Part shown: piece after piece, positions 25,032 to 29,974 of the stretch
Layout of the letters: every line of letters starts with the position of its first letter
Position numbering within the stretch: position 1 is the stretch's first letter
From: JAABRU01 sp050180235
Lineage (GTDB): Bacteria > Desulfobacterota > Desulfobacteria > Desulfobacterales > Desulfococcaceae
Reading direction: 5' to 3'
Assembly: GCA_050180235.1 (NCBI GenBank)
Contig: JBFXEJ010000081.1
Location: forward strand, 1-29,974
Length of the DNA: 29,974 nucleotides
Notes under the pieces: model-generated
The model's input: only the letters and a program-made list of their open reading frames with translations
Databases searched by the model: none
What the model was told of the DNA's origin: nothing
Translations under genes and position numbers: made by a program

Positions 25032-25876
25032 GAAGATTTTTCCTTTGCTGCGGACAGTTCCATGTCTTTTTTCAATTCCTCCGCAGCCTGTTTCAGCATG
25101 TGGAAAATCTCTTTTATTCCCCTGCAGGAATATTCTTTGCACGGGAATTTGAAATAAGCGCAGCAGGTTTCGATAAACTCACACCCGGAACACTCTGTTT
25201 TTCCTGTTGCAAATTCTTTTTTCAAATCCGTAAAAGATGAAAAATTCACGTATTGCCCGGAAAGCCGCAGTGCAAGGGTTTCTTTTCCCTCGTCCGTGAT
25301 AAATCGGAAGTGATCCGGATTTTCTTCCTGAATATCCCAAAGGGTGACAGGATTTCCATGATAAAAAGCCAGAAGCAGGCTGTGAAAAAACTCAATAGGC
25401 TGAGAAACCGTTGACAGATGAAGGTACTCATTGAGAACCTGAGCCATTTCTGCAATCAAATTTTGTTCCGGCTGCAATACTTCCAGTTTTACTGCAAAAT
25501 GCAGGGAAACTGCCAGTTTTGCCGCTTTGCTGAATCCCGCAGCAACCGGCAGGGAAACCCGCACAGGACATTTGGCAGACAACGGAGCATAATTGTACAG
25601 AAAAGGCAGGTCTTTCACCGGATCGTGAATGCGCAGATCCAGTGGAACCGGAAACTGCAGACGCATTAAAGGTGTGATGTCAGCATCCTGGACAGGCACT
25701 TGAATATACAGTATATTTTCAGGAATTTCTTTCCCGGTCATTTCTGAAAGTTCTGAAAGATGATAAAAACGGACAATCAGGTTTTCTTCCTGAAAGTTTT
25801 TCATTTCAGATACAGGGATATGATAAACAATGGATTTCATATGTTTTTTCATCATTCTTTCACAAATGCAAATCAT
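25028..25876 (-). CDS. Cys-rich radical SAM partner protein with SPASM-like tail
   Basis: A 282-aa protein, not recognised as a named family. The N-terminal 200 residues have strand-helix alternation like a degraded radical SAM barrel (ILYIQVPVQDADITPLMRL, FPVPLDLRIHD) but no CxxxCxxC. The C-terminus has CSGCEFIETCC, a CX2CX5C pattern as in SPASM, followed by further Cys in FPCKEYSCRG, so it could hold one Fe-S cluster. Its stop overlaps the radical SAM start as ATGA, so the two are translationally coupled. The start is uncertain: ATG 25876 has no clear SD, and Met13 at 25840 is possible. It may position a peptide substrate; this is inferred. Confidence 0.6.
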   Translation of the reverse strand: MICICERMMKKHMKSIVYHIPVSEMKNFQEENLIVRFYHLSELSEMTGKEIPENILYIQVPVQDADITPLMRLQFPVPLDLRIHDPVKDLPFLYNYAPLSAKCPVRVSLPVAAGFSKAAKLAVSLHFAVKLEVLQPEQNLIAEMAQVLNEYLHLSTVSQPIEFFHSLLLAFYHGNPVTLWDIQEENPDHFRFITDEGKETLALRLSGQYVNFSSFTDLKKEFATGKTECSGCEFIETCCAYFKFPCKEYSCRGIKEIFHMLKQAAEELKKDMELSAAKEKSS

Positions 25877-26082
25877 AAAAAAATTGGGTTTATGACCTTT
25901 CGGTTAGCTGATCTGTCAGGCATTCATTTCTGCGGAGACGGGTTGATTTGAGGAAAAAGAATAACAACAAATTCAATGGCAGAGCGATAGCCCCCGTCCA
26001 ATGCAATAACTGGTTATGCTTTTTCCCATCTCTTATGAAGCCACTGTAAAATCATGTCATCCCTGCGGGCTTTTTCCGGACT

Positions 26083-26226
26083 TTAAGTAAGGTTCCATAT
26101 ATTTTTATGTGTTCTTATGTGTTCAAATTCAAGCTGCTCAATGGAATGGGCGCTGAACCAGTTCAGTTTTTCCTCTTTCCGCATTTCATCCGTCAGAGTG
26201 AAATAATATATCTTTGCTTTTTTCAT
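26083..26226 (-). pseudogene. Type ISP methylase-like gene fragment
   Basis: A 47-codon frame from ATG 26226, with AAGG seven bases upstream, reads KIYYFTLTDEMRKEEKLNWF and continues with EQLEFEHIRTHKNIWN before stopping. The IYY..L.DE.RKEEKL.WF...FEHI...KN.W pattern matches a segment near the C-terminal part of type ISP-like DNA methyltransferase/helicase proteins. It ends inside a copy of the taagtaaggttccata repeat (26084-26099), which may have truncated it. An alternative is a free small protein. The 206 bp between it and the radical SAM pair hold no other frame. Confidence 0.45.
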
Positions 26227-26256
26227 TGCCGTACCTTTTTTGTACTGCAAATTGTT

Positions 26257-26337
26257 TCACAGAGGAGTTTCCCACAGAGATCACAGAGAGTTTCCCACAG
26301 AGGACACAGAGAATTTCCCACAGAGATCACAGAGAGT
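26257..26337. repeat. CACAGAG-type tandem repeats, block 1
   Basis: Four imperfect units with cores agtttcccacagagatcac and tttcccacagaggacacag occur in a row. This repeat is widespread between genes of many environmental bacteria. Open frames crossing it are repeat-encoded. No gene lies from 26227 to 26632; the space is repeats and relics only. Confidence 0.75.
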
Positions 26338-26339
26338 TA

Positions 26340-26370
26340 AACCCTAAGGGTCTTTGAGACCCTTAGGGTT
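26340..26370. terminator. Perfect 14-bp stem-loop, terminator-like
   Basis: aaccctaagggtct, loop ttg, agacccttagggtt, followed by tt on the plus strand. It is a perfect palindrome between the two CACAGAG repeat blocks and could terminate in either direction or be another dispersed palindrome. Confidence 0.55.
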
Positions 26371-26386
26371 TTCGACCGCAGATAAA

Positions 26387-26411
26387 CCGTCATTCAAACC
26401 TTGACAGAACA
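26387..26411 (+). mobile_element. Relic of IS630-like element end
   Basis: This 25-bp piece (ccgtcattcaaaccttgaca then gaaca) agrees at 23 of 25 bases with the 3' end of the transposase-like tail at 29876-29974 and its flank, read on the opposite strand. It marks a second, nearly erased copy of the same element. Confidence 0.45.
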
Positions 26412-26440
26412 ATATATCCTTCTCTCCGTTTTTTTATAAA

Positions 26441-26626
26441 CTCCTCTGTGTCCTCTGTGGGAAACAAAACATCAACAGAGAGTTTCCCACAGAGATCACA
26501 GAGTTTTTTCTCTGTGTTCTCTGTGGTCTTTTACTCCTCTGTGTTCTCTGTGGGAAACAAAATTCCTCCTCCGTGTCCTCTGTGGGAAACATTTCCCTCA
26601 GAAATCCAAGAGTTTTTTCTCTGTGC
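26441..26626. repeat. CACAGAG-type tandem repeats, block 2 (inverted)
   Basis: The units ctctgtgtcctctgtgggaa and related forms repeat about six times, mostly in the opposite orientation to block 1 (26257-26337), with an inner copy in the direct orientation near 26476-26506. The two blocks can pair across the stem-loop and IS relic between them. They end 7 bp before the stop of the channel gene. Confidence 0.75.
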
Positions 26627-26632
26627 AAAGCC

Positions 26633-27634
26633 CTATTCCCCGCCCTCCAGACGCCTCATGCCTTCAACCATCGGGTGCCAACCGAACACAAGCGAGACCA
26701 TGAAACCGTCCATGCTCAGGTCATCCGGATCATCATCGCCGACGGTTGACTTGTACCCGACAGTGAGGTTCAGGTTGTTGTTGATCTGGTATCCGAGCGT
26801 AAACCCCAATCCGAGGTTGTTGAGCTTTTCCCCGGAATTGCCGTCAATGCTTGCCTCACCGCCGTAAAACCAGGCAGCGTCAAGCGATCCCCAGAAATGT
26901 TCCGTGAGATCGCGTGTCAGGTGCGCATCCAACTGGAACATGGGATCAGTCTCCATCGTATGCCCGACATAATCGTCATTGTCTCCGAAAAGCCACACAG
27001 CAGGCAGGAGTTCCAAAGTCATGCGCCGTCCCGGAACCCAGGGGCCGATCTGCCAGATGATCGGCACGCCCAGCCGGCCATACCAGCGGTTCTGCCCAAT
27101 ATTCAGTGGCTGATCGCTGTCATATTCGCCGATTGGCAGAGCCAGATCAACGAGCAGGTCAACAGAAAATCCCGGCTCGTAACGCAGGACATCCGGGATG
27201 TTCTTCTGCGCGGGCGGGCCGAGGAGATTGAGGTTGAATTCAATCATCGGGTCGCCGAACCCGTTGGCGGATTGACTGAAAGTTCTGCCGTCCACTGTTA
27301 CATCTCCTGAGATTCTGCCCATCGGCACAAGGATCGCAGCCATTGCCGCGTGATCAAACAGAGAAAAAGTGTGTGCATAACCCGCTATGGCAATTGTTGC
27401 ATCAAAGTTCGCTCCTGCTGTAATGGTATGCGCAGGATCAAAGGGGTTTGTGTTGCCGCTCAGGGACTCGAAAATGAGGGGCACTGCATTGGCATTCGAC
27501 AGGGTTTTCCAGTAGAAGCGCGCCGGGGTTTGGGCAGAAGCCTGTGGCGGCCAGAAAATGCCTGGGGCAAGAATCATTATAAAGATCAGCCCCAGACAGG
27601 CAAACGGTTTCATTATACTTTCCTTGTTTTTCAT
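26633..27634 (-). CDS. Outer-membrane channel, Phenol_MetA_deg-type transporter
   Basis: A 333-aa protein with a signal peptide ending at SAQ (about residue 35). It has a beta-barrel sequence with PIGEYDSDQPLNIGQNRWYG, AVWLFGDNDDYVG, DPMFQLDAHLTRDL and FYGGEASIDGNSGEKLNNLG. It shares this order of motifs with the channel at 13979-14977, so they are paralogs. It lies 49 bp after the sulfatase gene and is likely in the same operon, which suggests uptake of a sulfated or aromatic compound. Two ATGs (27634, 27613) both have AAGGA-type SD sequences; the longer form is kept. Confidence 0.82.
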   Translation of the reverse strand: MKNKESIMKPFACLGLIFIMILAPGIFWPPQASAQTPARFYWKTLSNANAVPLIFESLSGNTNPFDPAHTITAGANFDATIAIAGYAHTFSLFDHAAMAAILVPMGRISGDVTVDGRTFSQSANGFGDPMIEFNLNLLGPPAQKNIPDVLRYEPGFSVDLLVDLALPIGEYDSDQPLNIGQNRWYGRLGVPIIWQIGPWVPGRRMTLELLPAVWLFGDNDDYVGHTMETDPMFQLDAHLTRDLTEHFWGSLDAAWFYGGEASIDGNSGEKLNNLGLGFTLGYQINNNLNLTVGYKSTVGDDDPDDLSMDGFMVSLVFGWHPMVEGMRRLEGGE

Positions 27635-27683
27635 GTGATATCCTTCCTTATTTATGAATGATTAATTCCCGGATCAGCAACGC

Positions 27684-29483
27684 TCAGGGTTTGGGATCAG
27701 CCATCATCTCTTTGGGCGGCACAAACTGTTTCTTGTAAACCAGGGGCGGATAACCCGCATCATCCGGAACGCGCTGCGGAAGGACGTCTTCGAGCGTCTC
27801 GAACATGGAGCGGCTCGGCAGGATCACGTTGTTTGCCTTGACGTAGCTGTCCCAGAGAGCGAGCATTTCCTTTACCCTGTCCGGATGCTCTGCGGCCAGA
27901 TCCTTTCGCTCTGAGGGGTCCTTCGCAATGTTGAAAAGCTCCCAGTCTCCCTTTCCATAGGGCTTGTACTCCCAGCGGAGTTTCCACTCTCCCTGCCGTA
28001 CTGCGCGGTTGCCGAATATTTCCCATGCAAGATAGTCCTGCTCTGTTCGCGGTGAATCCGCCTGACCTGCCAGCACCGGGCCCCAGGACTTGCCGATCAG
28101 ATCGGGCAGCTCACGCCCTTCATGGGTCTTGGGATATTCAGCACCCGCGACTTCGAGCAGGGTAGGCATGATGTCCGCCACATGCATCAGCCCGTTGTTG
28201 AGGCTCCCCTTTGCCCGTTTGACGGCAGGGCCGCTGACGATGAGAGCATTCCGGATACCGCCTTCCGCAACCCATCCCTTATACTGACTGAAGGGCGTCA
28301 TCGAGACCTGCGCCCACATGGGGCCGTACCCGACGTATGTGCCCGGATCGCCCCAGGCATTGGGGTGGGTTTGTGACCAGTTGATCGCTGCAAAGAGGTA
28401 GTCACGCGTGCCCGGACTGCCCGCTATCATCTTGAAGAGGTCGGTTCCCTCAGCGCCGTTGTCGCCGAATGTGATGAAAATGGTGTTCTCGTACTCGCCG
28501 GTTCTTTTAAGGTAGTCAATCAGCCGGCCTACGTGGAAGTCGATGTTTTCCACCATACCAGCGTAAAGTTCCATCTTCTTGCCGAGAATTGCACGGGTCG
28601 CGGGAGCAAGCACAATGGGATCGGGAATAAACCACATGCGCTCGGCAAGCAGGGTGTCCGCAGGCATGATACCAAGTTCGATCTGCCGCTTCAGTCGTTC
28701 CTGCCGAACAATCTCCCAGCCCTTATCGTATTCACCGATATGGCGGTTGCGCCATTCCCGGGGCAGGTGGTAGGGATCGTGCGGTGCCTGATGGGCAACA
28801 TAAGCAAAGAAGGGATTGCCATCTTTACGGCCGGACTCGATAAACCCGATCAGTTTGTCGGTGTAGGTCTTGGTCGCGTAGTAATCATCGGGAAGCTCCG
28901 TCAGGTAGCGTCCGTCCTCGGTGAAGACCGATTTTGGAGCAGCAGCGGTGAAATTGGTCATGTCCCAGTAGCTGCCCGCGCCGTCGAGCAGAGAGAAGTC
29001 CCGCTCGAATCCGCGTGCAGCCGGGATATGTTCCGGATCCTTGCCCAGATGCCACTTGCCGACCATATAGGTGTGATAACCGGCGCCCCTGAGCAGTTGC
29101 GGCAATGTAACCACACGTTTACTGAGGTCGCCTTCGTAGCCATCCACGCCCCACTGGTTGGGCGCAGCCCACTCATCCATGTTTCCCAGGCCGTTCAGAT
29201 GCGTATCCACGCCGCTCAAAAGCATGGATCTTGTGGGAGAGCAGGTTGCATGGGTGTAAAAGTTTGTAAAGCGCACGCCGTCCTTTGCCAGTGAGTCAAA
29301 ATTCGGCGTTTTGATCTCGCTGCCGAACGCGCCGATGTCCGAAAACCCCATGTCATCAGTGAGGATGATGACAATGTTCGGTCGGCGGGGGGCTTCTGCG
29401 GCCTGCACTGCTGTTGCAATGAATATCGCGAACGCGGCAAACAGCACAGCAGTGAGGATGTGTTTGAGACGAAAGGGTTTCAT
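27684..29483 (-). CDS. Cys-type arylsulfatase (formylglycine sulfatase, S1 family)
   Basis: A 599-aa exported sulfatase. The signal peptide ends near AVQAAEA. PNIVIILTDDMGFSDIGAFG gives the metal Asp pair (43-44). The signature CSPTRSMLLSG has Cys81, which is converted to formylglycine. GKWHLG, the catalytic His in YVAHQAPHDPYH, and FGDNG (Asp341, Asn342) complete the site. It hydrolyses sulfate esters in the periplasm. ATG 29483 has AAAGGA spaced correctly; the ATG at 29516 has none. Because the key residue is Cys, a maturase is needed: FGE in air or anSME without it. The channel gene 49 bp downstream is probably co-transcribed. Confidence 0.93.
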   Translation of the reverse strand: MKPFRLKHILTAVLFAAFAIFIATAVQAAEAPRRPNIVIILTDDMGFSDIGAFGSEIKTPNFDSLAKDGVRFTNFYTHATCSPTRSMLLSGVDTHLNGLGNMDEWAAPNQWGVDGYEGDLSKRVVTLPQLLRGAGYHTYMVGKWHLGKDPEHIPAARGFERDFSLLDGAGSYWDMTNFTAAAPKSVFTEDGRYLTELPDDYYATKTYTDKLIGFIESGRKDGNPFFAYVAHQAPHDPYHLPREWRNRHIGEYDKGWEIVRQERLKRQIELGIMPADTLLAERMWFIPDPIVLAPATRAILGKKMELYAGMVENIDFHVGRLIDYLKRTGEYENTIFITFGDNGAEGTDLFKMIAGSPGTRDYLFAAINWSQTHPNAWGDPGTYVGYGPMWAQVSMTPFSQYKGWVAEGGIRNALIVSGPAVKRAKGSLNNGLMHVADIMPTLLEVAGAEYPKTHEGRELPDLIGKSWGPVLAGQADSPRTEQDYLAWEIFGNRAVRQGEWKLRWEYKPYGKGDWELFNIAKDPSERKDLAAEHPDRVKEMLALWDSYVKANNVILPSRSMFETLEDVLPQRVPDDAGYPPLVYKKQFVPPKEMMADPKP

Positions 29484-29539
29484 AGTTGTATCCTTTCTGA
29501 AATTCCTGGTTATCATTTATATATATTTTCGGGGGCAAC

Positions 29540-29715
29540 TTACCGGTTGATGGATACTTTGCCCTCGTTGTATTTATGAATCAGCATAGAGATAAGCAAT
29601 TGATACGGAATGCCCTCTTCTATTGCTTTTGCTTTGATTTTCTGCAGATCCCGCTCATACATACGGATGTTGATCCGTTTTTGTTTGTTGAGACTGTAAA
29701 GCGCACATTTTTCGG
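29540..29715 (-). pseudogene. CopG/RHH-type antitoxin remnant
   Basis: The frame ending TAA at 29540-29542 reads KRINIRMYERDLQKIKAKAI then EEGIPYQLLISMLIHKYNEG. This is the characteristic C-terminal half of CopG-like (PF12441-type) antitoxins: RINIR ribbon, ERDL helix, GIPYQ..I...IHKY. The N-terminal half is missing: the frame runs straight into the MITE beginning at 29716, and no start codon or toxin gene is seen. The gene is probably broken by that insertion. Confidence 0.7.
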
Positions 29716-29867
29716 TAGTGGGTCAAATCCGTTGAAAATCCCCCTCCCCCTGTGGGAGGGGTTAGGGGCGGGGTAAAAATAATATCCTGTAACAAACTGA
29801 TGTTTTCACCCTCCCCTGCCCCTCCCTCAAGGGAGGGGAGACCGTCATCAACGGATTTGACCCACTA
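29716..29867. mobile_element. MITE with 20-bp terminal inverted repeats and TA duplication
   Basis: Perfect ends tagtgggtcaaatccgttga (29716-29735) and tcaacggatttgacccacta (29848-29867) enclose about 110 bp of C- and G-rich palindromes (ccctcccc, caagggaggggag). The terminal TA on both sides fits the TA target duplication of IS630/Tc1-mariner elements. No coding capacity. It separates the antitoxin remnant from an IS630-like tail. Confidence 0.8.
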
Positions 29868-29875
29868 CTGTTCTG

Positions 29876-29974
29876 TCAAGGTTTAACTGACGGATAAAGT
29901 CGCTTCAGTTTTATTCTCGCATCCTTTGTTCTGAACTGCCAGTCCACACCTTTCATATTCCTGTTCCGTTCTTT
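29876..29974 (-). pseudogene. IS630-like transposase C-terminal tail (right edge)
   Basis: The minus-strand frame enters from the right edge and ends TGA at 29876-29878, reading NMKGVDWQFRTKDARIKLKR then LYPSVKP. The W.F...DARIKLK.LYP end is typical of IS630-family transposases. The body lies outside the window, so it may be a full element or a fragment. The 3' flank (aaaccttgacagaaca) recurs at 26396-26411. Confidence 0.5.

Noticed and set aside
26017..26091. 24-codon plus-strand frame with CHPCG as a possible precursor peptide for the radical SAM pair
   Set aside because: It lies on the opposite strand without an SD and its Cys segment comes from a common gtcatccctgcgggc-type repeat.
26257..26626. 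CACAGAG repeats as a possible CRISPR array
   Set aside because: Units are short, imperfect, contiguous and in both orientations, with no unique spacers and no cas genes.
28533..29294. 253-residue plus-strand frame opposite the sulfatase gene
   Set aside because: It overlaps the conserved sulfatase core on the other strand and shows no motif or ribosome site.

Overview
The window looks like part of the chromosome of a Gram-negative, largely anaerobic bacterium, probably a Desulfobacterota (Desulfonema/Desulfobacteraceae-like) organism. This assignment is an inference. It rests on outer-membrane barrels and lipoproteins, several radical SAM enzymes, FdhE, a class II photolyase, a Cys-type sulfatase, moderate GC, and many palindromic intergenic repeats of the kind common in that group. 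There is no rRNA, tRNA or CRISPR. Every full-length gene is on the minus strand; only small relics lie on the plus strand.

Region 1 (1-6744), housekeeping and stress: a transposase-like tail at the left edge, rlmN, a frameshifted B12-binding radical SAM gene, a PilZ protein, a TPR protein, a 76-bp tandem hairpin repeat, fdhE and a class II CPD photolyase. Region 2 (6849-14977), cell envelope: a lipoprotein alpha/beta hydrolase behind a DUF4105 membrane protein, a SYLF/YSC84 lipoprotein, an 840-aa secreted modular protein with low-complexity tail, and a Phenol_MetA_deg-type outer-membrane channel.

Region 3 (14978-20620), accessory: two sites with integron attC architecture flank an AT-rich HEPN-motif gene. 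Behind it is a 971-aa single-chain nuclease-methyltransferase, so this may be a small defence island. A repeat-rich stretch follows, holding a TA-flanked MITE, nested inverted repeats and the 3' relic of a second radical SAM/SPASM gene. Region 4 (20625-23771): a tight operon of porin, single-domain PstS-like binding protein and chemoreceptor, suggesting uptake-linked taxis toward an anion. Region 5 (23886-25876): a radical SAM/SPASM enzyme overlapping, by ATGA, a Cys-rich partner with a SPASM-like tail but no SAM-binding motif; this is the best candidate for an undescribed peptide-modifying system. Region 6 (26083-29974): a type ISP methylase-like fragment, CACAGAG-type repeats, a second Phenol_MetA_deg channel paired with an FGly-type sulfatase, then an antitoxin remnant, a second TA-flanked MITE and an IS630-like transposase tail running off the right edge.

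Starts were chosen by Shine-Dalgarno (SD) spacing and translational overlap. Functions come from motifs read by eye; no database search was possible.
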